Below, piece by piece: positions 33,757 to 41,400 of a stretch of 64,000 nucleotides of DNA. Position 1 is the first letter of the stretch; each line of letters begins with the position of its first letter. The stretch is from contig JAYRJE010000002.1 in the NCBI GenBank assembly GCA_041906465.1, positions 372,001-436,000 of the forward strand. The letters are read 5' to 3'. The notes below the pieces were generated by a model. That model searched no databases, was not told the origin of the DNA, and worked only from the letters and a program-made list of their open reading frames with translations. The translations under genes were made by a program, and so were the position numbers. Source of the stretch: Didemnitutus sp041906465 (GTDB lineage: Bacteria; Verrucomicrobiota; Verrucomicrobiia; Opitutales; Opitutaceae).

Positions 33757-34329
33757 TTACTTCGCGGGCTCGGTGGTTTTGGCGGACGGAGTGGCTTCCG
33801 GCGCGGGTGCTGCGATCGCGGCTGCTGCGGCCTTCGCTTCTTCGGCCTGCGCCTCGGCCATGATCTGCTGGATCTTGGGCATCAAGCCGCGTTGCAGCTC
33901 CTGCACGAGCGGCATCATGCGTTGAGCGACCTCGGCCTGCTTGAGCTGGGCGCTCGCGCCCTCGGGCGAGGAATAGAAGGCCTTCATCGCCTTGAGCTCC
34001 GGTTCGGTGAAGACGTCGGCGTAGATGGTGTCCATCTTCGAGAGCAGCGTCTTCGACATTTCCATGCTCAGATCCATGATCTTGGACTGCGTGGCTTCGG
34101 CGCGAGCGCGTTTGTCGGCCGGCATGTCGGGCGCGTAGCCGGACATCTGTGCGGCCATCTGTTTCATCTGACCGGTCATGCGATCGATGAGCTTGTCGGC
34201 TTGCATGGCCGTGATGACTTCGCGTGCGAGGGCGAGTTTGGCGGCGTCGGGGGCCGGCGCCGGGGCGTTTTGGGCGGTTGCGCTCAGGGCGAGCGCAACG
34301 CACGAGAGTGCGAGCAGGATTTTTTTCAT
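33757..34329 (-). CDS. Exported DUF2059-type protein
   Basis: The 190-residue protein has a signal peptide (MKKILLALSCVALALSATAQ). A helical domain follows with the DUF2059 pattern (MDTIYADVFTEPELKAMKAF, YSSPEGASAQLKQAEVAQRM). An alanine- and proline-rich tail ends the chain. ATG 34329 was chosen because it begins a textbook signal peptide; an upstream in-frame ATG adds a non-hydrophobic extension. Family function is unknown and the protein is probably periplasmic. Confidence 0.78.
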   Translation of the reverse strand: MKKILLALSCVALALSATAQNAPAPAPDAAKLALAREVITAMQADKLIDRMTGQMKQMAAQMSGYAPDMPADKRARAEATQSKIMDLSMEMSKTLLSKMDTIYADVFTEPELKAMKAFYSSPEGASAQLKQAEVAQRMMPLVQELQRGLMPKIQQIMAEAQAEEAKAAAAAIAAPAPEATPSAKTTEPAK

Positions 34330-34422
34330 GGGAAGAAAGCGCTGGCCCGGGCGCAGTAACAGTGAGCGATAGTGGCGTGGGAACCGCAACCCGGGATTGG
34401 CGAAGCGAGGAGCAGGGGAGGC

Positions 34423-35904
34423 TCAACCCGCGGTCGGGATCAAAGGTGCGGGTGGGCGCGAGAGATCGTTGGTGGCGTAGTCGTCGAACAGGCGTTGGCG
34501 CAGCAGCGCGAAACCGGGCGCGCCGATCGCCAGTGCGACGAGCACGGCGGCAGCGGACGCATCTCCCCACGGCCGGAGGAGGGCGACGAGGCTCATCACC
34601 ACGCCCAGCGGGATCGCGACAGCGAGGCGCGCCCACGGCCGGCGCAGCGTGGCGCAGGCCATGAAATACGGCAGGAGCGCGACGAGCGGGAGCAGCACGC
34701 TGACCAGCGCGGGCAGACCGTAGCCGGGGCGAACTTGCCCCGACATCAACTGGCCGGTAAGCGACACCAGATACAGCCCGAGTGTCGGCAGCGTGAGGCA
34801 CGCCAGCGATTGGCGCAGGGCGTGACTGAAGGCGATGCGGGCCAGCATGCGACGTGAGATCGGATAGGGAATTTGCGGAGTGAGCTGGAGCGCCGCCGCA
34901 AGCATGACGAACACCGGCAGCGTCAGGCTCATGACTCCGATGCCCCCGACGGCGATGGGGCTTCGCTCAGCGCGCAGGTCCGGAGCGAGAGAGTAGGCGA
35001 GCCTGTTCCAGAGATCCCCGTGGCCATCCATCAGATGGGTCGTGAATGTGCCGGCCAGAACAGCCATGACGCAGCCGGCGGACAAACCCAGGTGCAGGCC
35101 CAGAAAAGATCCGCGCCGACCGCGCGCGCCGAATTGGGCGTGCCACAGCGTGGCGCGCCAGCCGTCGACTGTGGCGGCGAAGCGGGCGGCGTTCCATTCC
35201 CGGCTGGGTCTGGGTTTCGTGCGGAGCTGCTGTTGGGCGAGCACCTCCGCCTGCCACTTCTGCACCATGCCGCGGTGAAAAAGGTGGGAGAAGATCGCGG
35301 TTTGCCACGCGACAAAGAGCGTGTGGGCGCGGTCGCGGGCCGCTTCGCGCGAGAAACCACGGGCAAGGCCGAGCGTGCCGATGGCGAGGCCGATCGCGAA
35401 GACAACGACCGGCGCCTCGCGCAGCAGCGCGAGGAGCGACGAACTGCCAAAGTAGCCCACGGCAGCCCAGCCAAGCAGTGCGCCGATGACGCTGGCCGTG
35501 CCGCCCCACCGTTGCCGGCGGTCGGCGGCGAGCGCCGCGCTGAGACCGAAGCTCAGCCCGAAGATGCCGAGCGGAGACACACGCGGATCGATACGCAGCG
35601 AGACGATCGCGGCCACGATCGCGGCGAGGACGACGCAATCGATCGTCGCCGCGCGGAGCTGGCGGAGTCGCAGTCCGGGCAACATGAAGCCGAAGGAGCG
35701 ATGCATCGGCTCGTGCGCCGCCGCGGCGATGAAGGCGCCGCCGAGCAGCGGCACGCTGACGGCAAACGTGAACAGTTGCGCGTCGAGCGGAGCGAGACCG
35801 AACCAAAGCTTGGCCCACGTGTGGGAAATAAACGCGTAGAACGCCGTCAGCGCGAGCGAGCGGAGCGGACGGAGGACGCGCAGGTGAAGCAGGATGGTTT
35901 TCAC
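34423..35904 (-). CDS. Integral membrane protein, probable ABC transporter permease
   Basis: The 493-residue protein has about ten to twelve hydrophobic segments and a central soluble stretch around residues 195-260. It has no motif I can name. Its start overlaps the ABC ATPase gene by 4 bp, which marks it as the membrane partner. The set GntR regulator, ATPase and membrane protein matches YtrA-type operons of other bacteria that respond to cell-wall stress. Substrate is unknown. Confidence 0.7.
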   Translation of the reverse strand: MKTILLHLRVLRPLRSLALTAFYAFISHTWAKLWFGLAPLDAQLFTFAVSVPLLGGAFIAAAAHEPMHRSFGFMLPGLRLRQLRAATIDCVVLAAIVAAIVSLRIDPRVSPLGIFGLSFGLSAALAADRRQRWGGTASVIGALLGWAAVGYFGSSSLLALLREAPVVVFAIGLAIGTLGLARGFSREAARDRAHTLFVAWQTAIFSHLFHRGMVQKWQAEVLAQQQLRTKPRPSREWNAARFAATVDGWRATLWHAQFGARGRRGSFLGLHLGLSAGCVMAVLAGTFTTHLMDGHGDLWNRLAYSLAPDLRAERSPIAVGGIGVMSLTLPVFVMLAAALQLTPQIPYPISRRMLARIAFSHALRQSLACLTLPTLGLYLVSLTGQLMSGQVRPGYGLPALVSVLLPLVALLPYFMACATLRRPWARLAVAIPLGVVMSLVALLRPWGDASAAAVLVALAIGAPGFALLRQRLFDDYATNDLSRPPAPLIPTAG

Positions 35905-36815
35905 GGGCGGACGGGATGGGCGGCGATGAGCAGCGGGAACATTTCGCCGAGATTGAGCGGGCGCGCCTCGACGCGGACATCATGCGCGCGCGCGAAGTCG
36001 GCGGCGGCGTCGGGCAAGGCGGTGCGCACGAGCAGGCGCGCGGTGCGCTCGCGAATCTCCTGGGTCAGGATGTAACTCTCCGCGAATCGGGCGGGCAGGG
36101 CGGTGCGTTCGCTGGTGACGGTCCACTCGGCAAAGCTTTCCTGCAATTCGTCGAACGCACGGTTCTCGACCACGGCGCCTTCGTGGAGGACGACGATCCA
36201 GTCGACGACCTTTTCCACGTCGTCGAGCAAGTGGGACGAGATGACGACCGTGCAACCGTCGTCGCGCAAGCGGTCGAGCAGCATTTCCAGCGCGCGGGCA
36301 CGGGTGATCGGATCGAGCGCGCTCATCGGCTCGTCGAGGAGCAGCAGCGCCGGATGGTGGCACACACCGAGCAGGAGGCTGAGTTTCTGGCGGTCGCCGG
36401 GGCTGAGCACGGCGATCTTGCGCTCGAGCGGCACTTCGAGCGATTCGATGAGGCGCGCCTCGAGGGCGTGGTCCCACGTCGGGTAGAAGGAGGCGTTGAA
36501 CTCGAGGTGCCGGCGCACGGTTTTCCATTCGATGAAGCGGGCGTCCTGCTGCACGAGACCGAGGCGGGTTAGTTCGGGGGTGTCGAGTTCGGCGGCGGAA
36601 CGGCCGAGGGTGAGGCAGCGGCCGGAGTCGGGCAGAGTGAGCCCGGCCAGCGTGTGCAGGAGCGTGGACTTGCCGGCGCCGTTGCGGCCGAGCAGGCCGA
36701 CGACACGGCCGGCGGGAATCTCGAGGCTCACCTCGCGCAGGGCGATGTGGCCGGGGTAGCGTTTGGTCAGGCGCTCCGTGACGACGAGGGGAGCGGAGAG
36801 AGCGGCGGTGGTCAT
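35901..36815 (-). CDS. ABC transporter ATP-binding protein
   Basis: The 304-residue protein has Walker A (LLGRNGAGKSTLLHTLAG), a Q-loop (GLVQQDARFIEWKTV), a signature loop read as LSPGDRQKLSLLLG in place of the canonical LSGGQ, Walker B (ALLLLDEPMSALDP) and the switch histidine (VVISSHLLDDVEK). The C-terminal ~80 residues (EWTVTSERTALPARFAESYI) form an extra domain common in export-type ATPases. The changed signature (SPGD) is a known variant in this subgroup. Gene overlaps of 4 bp on both sides tie it to the GntR regulator and the membrane partner. Confidence 0.9.
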   Translation of the reverse strand: MTTAALSAPLVVTERLTKRYPGHIALREVSLEIPAGRVVGLLGRNGAGKSTLLHTLAGLTLPDSGRCLTLGRSAAELDTPELTRLGLVQQDARFIEWKTVRRHLEFNASFYPTWDHALEARLIESLEVPLERKIAVLSPGDRQKLSLLLGVCHHPALLLLDEPMSALDPITRARALEMLLDRLRDDGCTVVISSHLLDDVEKVVDWIVVLHEGAVVENRAFDELQESFAEWTVTSERTALPARFAESYILTQEIRERTARLLVRTALPDAAADFARAHDVRVEARPLNLGEMFPLLIAAHPVRP

Positions 36816-37195
36816 GGCAGGGAGTCGAGAGATTCGCGGAAGAGTTTCAGGGCTTGGGTGCGCGAGACGCCGAGCTGGCGCGCGAGTTGGGCGGCGGTCG
36901 TGAGTTGATCGCGCAAAGGCTCGATGCGCTCGACTGCCGGCGTGTCGCCGGCGGGTTCGCGGACGACGAGCGTCTGGCCGCGCCGGCGTTCGAGCGCGCC
37001 GTCGCGTTCGAGCAACGCATAGGCTTTGCTCACGGTCATCGGGTTGAGCTTCAACTCGGCCGAGAGCGTGCGGGTCGAGGCCATCTCGCTGCCCGGCGGC
37101 AACTGCCCGGTGGCGATCTGGAGTTTGATCTGGTCCATGATCTGCCGGTAGGCGGGCACGCCGTTGTGCGGGTTGATGAAGAGGAGGGGAGGCAC
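36812..37195 (-). CDS. GntR-family regulator, YtrA type
   Basis: The 127-residue protein has a winged HTH at residues ~10-80 (VPAYRQIMDQIKLQIATGQL, MASTRTLSAELKLNPMTVSK, AYALLERDGALERRRGQTLV). A short C-terminal helix replaces the large effector domain, as in the YtrA subfamily. It heads an operon with an ABC ATPase and a membrane protein, and YtrA-type regulators repress their own operon. A palindromic operator candidate lies at 37219-37250, 24 bp upstream of the start. Confidence 0.88.
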   Translation of the reverse strand: MPPLLFINPHNGVPAYRQIMDQIKLQIATGQLPPGSEMASTRTLSAELKLNPMTVSKAYALLERDGALERRRGQTLVVREPAGDTPAVERIEPLRDQLTTAAQLARQLGVSRTQALKLFRESLDSLP

Positions 37196-37218
37196 GGGGG
37201 AGAAAGGGGCGGCGATGG

Positions 37219-37250
37219 GCCTACTGAATTAGTGAAGTAATACAGTAGGC
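37219..37250 (-). promoter_or_regulatory. Probable GntR operator/promoter of the ABC operon
   Basis: GCCTACTG (37219-37226) and CAGTAGGC (37243-37250) are perfect inverted 8-mers around an AT-rich centre, unusual in this GC-rich DNA. On the minus strand TTGGCT (about 37254-37259) and CACTAA 17 bp later could be -35 and -10 elements. Position fits autorepression by the adjacent GntR protein. Confidence 0.6.
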
Positions 37251-37348
37251 AAGCCAAAACTTCGGCCACGCGTGCGACGGGGGGCGGCCGGCGACGGACG
37301 GGCGCGCGGGCGTTCGACAAACGGGCGGAAGCGCGCACGCTGCGGCCC

Positions 37349-37801
37349 ATGCTCACTTGGGAAGACCTGCAACCCGGCCAGAGATTCGGCACGGCCGACT
37401 ACGAGATGACGGCCGCGGAGATCGTGGCGTTTGCGCGGCAGTATGATCCGCAGCCGTTTCACACGGACCCGGTGGCGGCGAAGGCTTCGCTCTTCGGCGA
37501 ACATGTGGCGAGCGGCTGGCACACGGCGGCGGTGACGATGCGGCTGATGGTGCAGGGCGAGATGCAGGTCGAGGGCGGCGTGATCGGTCACGTGATCGAG
37601 GAGCTGCGCTTCCCGCGACCGGTGCGACCAGGCGACCGGTTGCGCGTCGTGCAGGAAGTGGTGGCGAAGAGCGAAATGCCCGGACACCCTACGCACGGGC
37701 GGCTCACGCTGCGCTGTCGGACGTTCAACCAGCACGGGAAGCTGGTGCAGGACATGACTTCGCAGTTGGTGATCCAGCGACGCGCGCCGGCGCACGGCTG
37801 A
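37349..37801 (+). CDS. MaoC-like (R)-hydratase/dehydratase
   Basis: The 150-residue single hot-dog domain has the hydratase motif YDPQPFHTDPVAAKASLFGE followed by HVASGWHTAAVTMRLM, with the catalytic Asp and His pair in the first of these. FPRPVRPGDRLRV is typical of the family. The reaction is the reversible hydration of an enoyl-CoA; substrate length is unknown. It stands alone, divergent from the GntR operon. Confidence 0.85.
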   Translation: MLTWEDLQPGQRFGTADYEMTAAEIVAFARQYDPQPFHTDPVAAKASLFGEHVASGWHTAAVTMRLMVQGEMQVEGGVIGHVIEELRFPRPVRPGDRLRVVQEVVAKSEMPGHPTHGRLTLRCRTFNQHGKLVQDMTSQLVIQRRAPAHG

Positions 37802-37952
37802 GAGCGTATCGGCGCGAGCGGTAGCGTTGGGAAATCGCGGGCGCTCTCCGCTGCGGGTGCGCGAGGGCGTTGGGACAACCGCCCCTACCTGACTCGCTGC
37901 GGGCGTCGTTTCGGCGCTTGGCGGGCGGCGGGTCGCGCGGCAAGTTCGCGGC

Positions 37953-38315
37953 ATGCCCCTCGCTGCCACGCTCCTCACCGCGCTCGTCGCGCTGTTGCAT
38001 GTCTGGTTTCTCGTGCTGGAAATATTTCTGTGGGACACGCCGTATGGGCGGCGCGTGTTCGGGCTGACGCCGGAGTTCGCGGTGGCGAGCCGGAAGCTCG
38101 CGATGAACCAGGGGCTCTATAATGGGTTTCTTGCTGCGGGATTGGCGTGGGGGATTGTTGCGGGCGGCGAACTGGGCGGCGCGGTTCGAGTATTTTTCCT
38201 GGGTTGCGTGGTGGTGGCGGGCGTCTTCGGCGCGGCGACCGCGAATCGCAAAATTCTCTACGTGCAGGCGCTGCCGGCGGCGGTGGCGATGGGCGCGACG
38301 GTTTTTGCCCGATAA
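37953..38315 (+). CDS. DUF1304 family membrane protein
   Basis: The 120-residue protein has four membrane segments. It contains LEIFLWDTPYGRRVFGLTPE and KLAMNQGLYNGFLAAGLAWG, the family signature. Members are small uncharacterised inner-membrane proteins of about this length. No link to its neighbours is apparent. Confidence 0.8.
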   Translation: MPLAATLLTALVALLHVWFLVLEIFLWDTPYGRRVFGLTPEFAVASRKLAMNQGLYNGFLAAGLAWGIVAGGELGGAVRVFFLGCVVVAGVFGAATANRKILYVQALPAAVAMGATVFAR

Positions 38316-38355
38316 CCGGGTTGCCGGCTGGCGCGCGGTCCGCACGCTCAGCGCC

Positions 38356-38808
38356 ATGGATTCGCTGTCCTCACTCCTGCCGATCATCCAGCTCGCGATC
38401 ACGCCGGTGATTTTGCTTTCGGGCATGGGCGCACTGCTGATCGTGCTGACGAATCGCATGGGACGCATCGTGGATCGCACGCGCGTGGTAGCGGAGGCGA
38501 TTCCCGGGACGCACGGGGACGCGCGGCTGCATCTGGAGGAGCAGCTGGAAATCATGTGGGGCCGCTCCGTGATGATCCGGCGCGCGGTGACGGCGGCGGG
38601 GTTCAGCATGCTGGCGTCGTGCTTCATGATCGTGGCGCTGTTTTGTGGCGCGCTGCTTGAATGGCCCATGCGCGAGGTGGTGCTGTTTCTGTTCGGCGTG
38701 AGCATCCTCTTGCTGATCGCGTCGCTCGCGGAGTTTTTGCGCGATATTTTCTCGGCGCTGCACGCGCTGCGTTTGCAGATCGACCGGGCGAAGGCGTTGC
38801 CGCGGTAG
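38356..38808 (+). CDS. DUF2721 family membrane protein, copy 1
   Basis: The 150-residue protein has an N-terminal hydrophobic segment (IIQLAITPVILLSGMGALLI), the DUF2721 signature LTNRMGRIVDRTRVV, a charged linker, and two further membrane segments near the C-terminus. Function unknown. A close paralogue of the same length starts 174 bp after its stop, indicating a local duplication. ATG 38356 gives the family length. Confidence 0.78.
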   Translation: MDSLSSLLPIIQLAITPVILLSGMGALLIVLTNRMGRIVDRTRVVAEAIPGTHGDARLHLEEQLEIMWGRSVMIRRAVTAAGFSMLASCFMIVALFCGALLEWPMREVVLFLFGVSILLLIASLAEFLRDIFSALHALRLQIDRAKALPR

Positions 38809-38982
38809 TGAGCGCGGAGCAGCTGCTCCAATCATTTTCTGGTCGCGAGTGCGGGCGTCGTGGTCGCTGACTGGCCGGTTTCTCCTCGGGGCGGCATTGC
38901 ATGCGCTGATCCTGACAAGGAACGCGGCTTCGTGACTGGGGAAGGCGTTGCAGGCAGGGAAACGGGACCTAGGTTGGCTCGC

Positions 38983-39435
38983 ATGGATGCGATTTCCTCC
39001 ACGATGCTGCCGGTGATTCAGGCCTCCATTGCGCCGGTGATTTTGATTTCGGGTGCGGGCATGCTGCTCTTGACGCTGACCAATCGTCTGGGCCGCACCG
39101 TCGATCGCACGCGCGCGCTGGCCAAAGAGCTGCGCGAGCATCGTGGCGATGTGAACCCGCGGATCGAGGAGCAACTGGCGGTGCTCACGCGGCGCACGCG
39201 GATGATCCGCTCGTCGGTGTTGTGGGCGGTCTTGAGCATGCTGTCGGCGTGCCTGCTGATCCTGGCGATCTTCGCGACGGCGCGACTGCGGTTCGACGGC
39301 GAGTGGCTGTTGTTCGTCTTCTTCGTCGCAAGCATCGGCCTGCTCTTCGGGTCGCTCGTCTATTTCGTGCGCGACATCGTCATCTCTCTCCACGCGCTCG
39401 ACTCCGAAGTCGCCTGGTCGCGGCAAGGGAAGTGA
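38983..39435 (+). CDS. DUF2721 family membrane protein, copy 2
   Basis: The 150-residue paralogue of the preceding gene reads MDAISSTMLPVIQASIAPVI, then LTNRLGRTVDRTRALAKELR, RRTRMIRSSVLWAVLSMLSA and FVRDIVISLHALDSEV. The matched length and matched order of three membrane segments point to tandem duplication. No function is known for the family. A GTAGGG-family REP-like repeat follows. Confidence 0.78.
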   Translation: MDAISSTMLPVIQASIAPVILISGAGMLLLTLTNRLGRTVDRTRALAKELREHRGDVNPRIEEQLAVLTRRTRMIRSSVLWAVLSMLSACLLILAIFATARLRFDGEWLLFVFFVASIGLLFGSLVYFVRDIVISLHALDSEVAWSRQGK

Positions 39436-39452
39436 GCGTGAGGGATGATCTG

Positions 39453-39519
39453 GGGTAGGGCACGCACTCCGCTCCGCGCCGGAGGTTTCCGGCGGCGAGC
39501 AGAGTCGCCGCCCCTACCC
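39453..39519. repeat. REP-like inverted repeat, GTAGGG family
   Basis: GGGTAGGG at 39453 pairs with CCCTACCC at 39512, with further imperfect pairing inside. It separates the DUF2721 gene from the converging HAD phosphatase gene. Confidence 0.65.
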
Positions 39520-39528
39520 GTTCGATGG

Positions 39529-40176
39529 TCAACAGCGGGCGAGGATCGCTGGCGCCGCGGTGGCGAGATCGGCGAAAATGTCGCGTGCGCCAGCTGCCCG
39601 CAGCGCGTCTGCGTCATGCGTGCCGGTGGTGACGCCGAAGAAGGCGAGGTCGGCGTTCAACGCGGCGGCGACGTCATAGATGGAGTCGCCGACCAACGCC
39701 GTCTCGGGAGCCGTCGCGCCGAGGGTGTGGAGTGCGTGCGCGGCGAATTCGCGCTGCGGTTTGAGCCAGGGCGTGTCGCCGGCGCCGAAGATGCCGTCGA
39801 GCCAGGGCGTGAGTCCGAGGTGGGCGCAGACTTCACGCGAGGCCTGGCCGCGCTTGTTGGTGAGCGCGGCACATTTCACGCCGTGGTCGCGGAGCGCTTG
39901 CAGCAGTTCGAGCGAGCCGGGGAAGAGCGCGGCATCGCGCAGTCCGGTCGCGTTCCAGTGTGCCTGATAGATCGGAAGGATGCGCGCGACGTTTTCATCG
40001 CCGGCGAGGTCGCGGATGGCGTCGTCGAGCCCGCGCCCGATGGCGCGTTTCACCTGCTCGAATGTGGGTTCCGGCAGGCCGATCTGTCGCATTGCGTGGG
40101 CGTGGCAGCGGTGGATCGCGTGGAACTGATCGACGAGGGTGCCGTCGAGATCGAAGAGGACGGTGCGCAGGCGCAT
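39529..40176 (-). CDS. HAD-superfamily phosphatase, phosphoglycolate phosphatase-like
   Basis: The 215-residue protein has the HAD motifs in order: FDLDGTLVD (motif I, near residues 8-16), a helical cap, ALTNKRG (motif II), KPQREF (motif III lysine) and GDSIYDV (motif IV). The cap and length fit the Gph/PgpB-like group that removes phosphate from 2-phosphoglycolate or related small metabolites. Exact substrate is uncertain. Palindromes lie between its start and the upstream gene. Confidence 0.85.
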   Translation of the reverse strand: MRLRTVLFDLDGTLVDQFHAIHRCHAHAMRQIGLPEPTFEQVKRAIGRGLDDAIRDLAGDENVARILPIYQAHWNATGLRDAALFPGSLELLQALRDHGVKCAALTNKRGQASREVCAHLGLTPWLDGIFGAGDTPWLKPQREFAAHALHTLGATAPETALVGDSIYDVAAALNADLAFFGVTTGTHDADALRAAGARDIFADLATAAPAILARC

Positions 40177-40281
40177 GAGCGGCGATCACGATTCAAAGGG
40201 AAGGCGTGCGGCGCGAGAGCGAAATCTGTCAGTGTGTGCGGCCGTGGGGATCGCCTCGCGACTTGCGGCGATGGACGGACG

Positions 40282-40351
40282 GGTTGCGCGCGAGCGCGCA
40301 ACCTGCCACGCGGCCGTGGGAATGGCCGAACGCGTTGAGGTCAACGCGTTC
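40282..40351. repeat. Two tandem perfect palindromes
   Basis: GGTTGCGCGC-GA-GCGCGCAACC (40282-40303) is followed by GAACGCGTTGA-GG-TCAACGCGTTC (40328-40351). Each is perfect, with 10- and 11-bp arms. CCACG/CGTGG lies between them. They sit between two leftward genes and could end the upstream transcript or be REP-like elements. Part of the surrounding sequence (GCGGCCGTGGG.AT.GCC) is repeated at about 40239. Confidence 0.65.
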
Positions 40352-40370
40352 CACCGCGGAGCCGCCGGGC

Positions 40371-41252
40371 TTAGCTTTTCTTGTCGGTCGGCGCCGTGGT
40401 CGCGGCGGGCGCCGGGTCTTGCGTGCCGTGGTCGAGGGCGATGCGCCAGGAGCCGTCGGCGGTTTTTTTCCAGACGGTGATGAACTTGCCGTGCGATTCG
40501 AAGGGCTTGCCCTCGATCGTGGCGGCGAAGCGATACGGCCCCCACGCCCAACCGAGGTCCTGGGCGGCGGATTCAGCGATGACGACCGCCTCGCCGAATG
40601 TGCGCGCGTCGGCCGGAATCTTGTTCACGGCGCGGCGGATGGCATCGCGTCCGTGGGCATCGAGAAACAGAATCGTTCCATCCTCCGCCAGGTGGGCGAG
40701 AAAGGCCGGCCGGATGCCGGTCGTGGCGGCTTGTTCCAGAAAGTGTCGTTCGGCGTCCGCGAATGAGCCTTTCAATTCCGGAAACGCGGGGGGCAGCTCG
40801 AGCGCGGTCGCCGCCGGATCCTCCGGCTGGACGCCGGCCCAGCTGGCGAGCCAGAGCTGCCATTCGCCCGTGGCGCCTTTTTTCCACAGTTCGACGAAAC
40901 GTCCGTTGGTGGTGATGTGTTCGCCGGTGGATTTGCGGGTGAATTCGAGGCGGTAGTCGCCGCGCACGAAACCGAGATCGTGGGAGGCCGCTTCGATTTC
41001 CTCGGTCGGCGTGGCGGTGAACTTCGCGGTGGGCGAGATACGATTGGCGGTGGCCGTATCGAGCTCGGCGCGACCGCGCGCGTGTAGAAACATCAGGATG
41101 CCGTCGTCGGCGAATGCGGCGCGGTAGGCCGCGGGGAGGTTCTCCGCGGTTTGGGTGTGGAAGCGCGCGACGGCGTCGTGCAGCGAAAGCGATTCAGCGG
41201 CACAAGCGACGCTGGCAAGCGCGAGGGCGGAGACGAGCGCGGGAAATTTCAT
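40371..41252 (-). CDS. Exported protein with two SnoaL/DUF4440-like domains
   Basis: The 293-residue protein has a signal peptide (SALALASVACA). Two similar NTF2-like domains follow: one around AYRAAFADDGILMFLHARGR and one around AFLAHLAEDGTILFLDAHGR. Each ends with a strand of the type FVELWKKGATGEWQLWLASW or FITVWKKTADGSWRIALDHG. Such folds bind small molecules or act as isomerases/cyclases; no catalytic residue can be named. ATG 41252 was chosen because it starts the signal peptide; an upstream in-frame start adds an unrelated extension. Confidence 0.78.
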   Translation of the reverse strand: MKFPALVSALALASVACAAESLSLHDAVARFHTQTAENLPAAYRAAFADDGILMFLHARGRAELDTATANRISPTAKFTATPTEEIEAASHDLGFVRGDYRLEFTRKSTGEHITTNGRFVELWKKGATGEWQLWLASWAGVQPEDPAATALELPPAFPELKGSFADAERHFLEQAATTGIRPAFLAHLAEDGTILFLDAHGRDAIRRAVNKIPADARTFGEAVVIAESAAQDLGWAWGPYRFAATIEGKPFESHGKFITVWKKTADGSWRIALDHGTQDPAPAATTAPTDKKS

Positions 41253-41400
41253 CCGGATCGAGGTGGGGAGTTTTTCCGTGGGGGGCGACGGCGAAAAGCC
41301 AATCCGGCACGGCCCCGCGTTGAATCGAGCGGTGTCTGCGACGAGCATGCCGGGAGAAAAAGTTCTGGAGACCGCGCGCGGCAGCGGCGAGAGTGGCAGG

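Noticed and set aside
34873..36075. Plus-strand frame opposite the ABC permease/ATPase
   Set aside because: Extremely charged, no motif, overlaps a recognisable ABC operon on the other strand.
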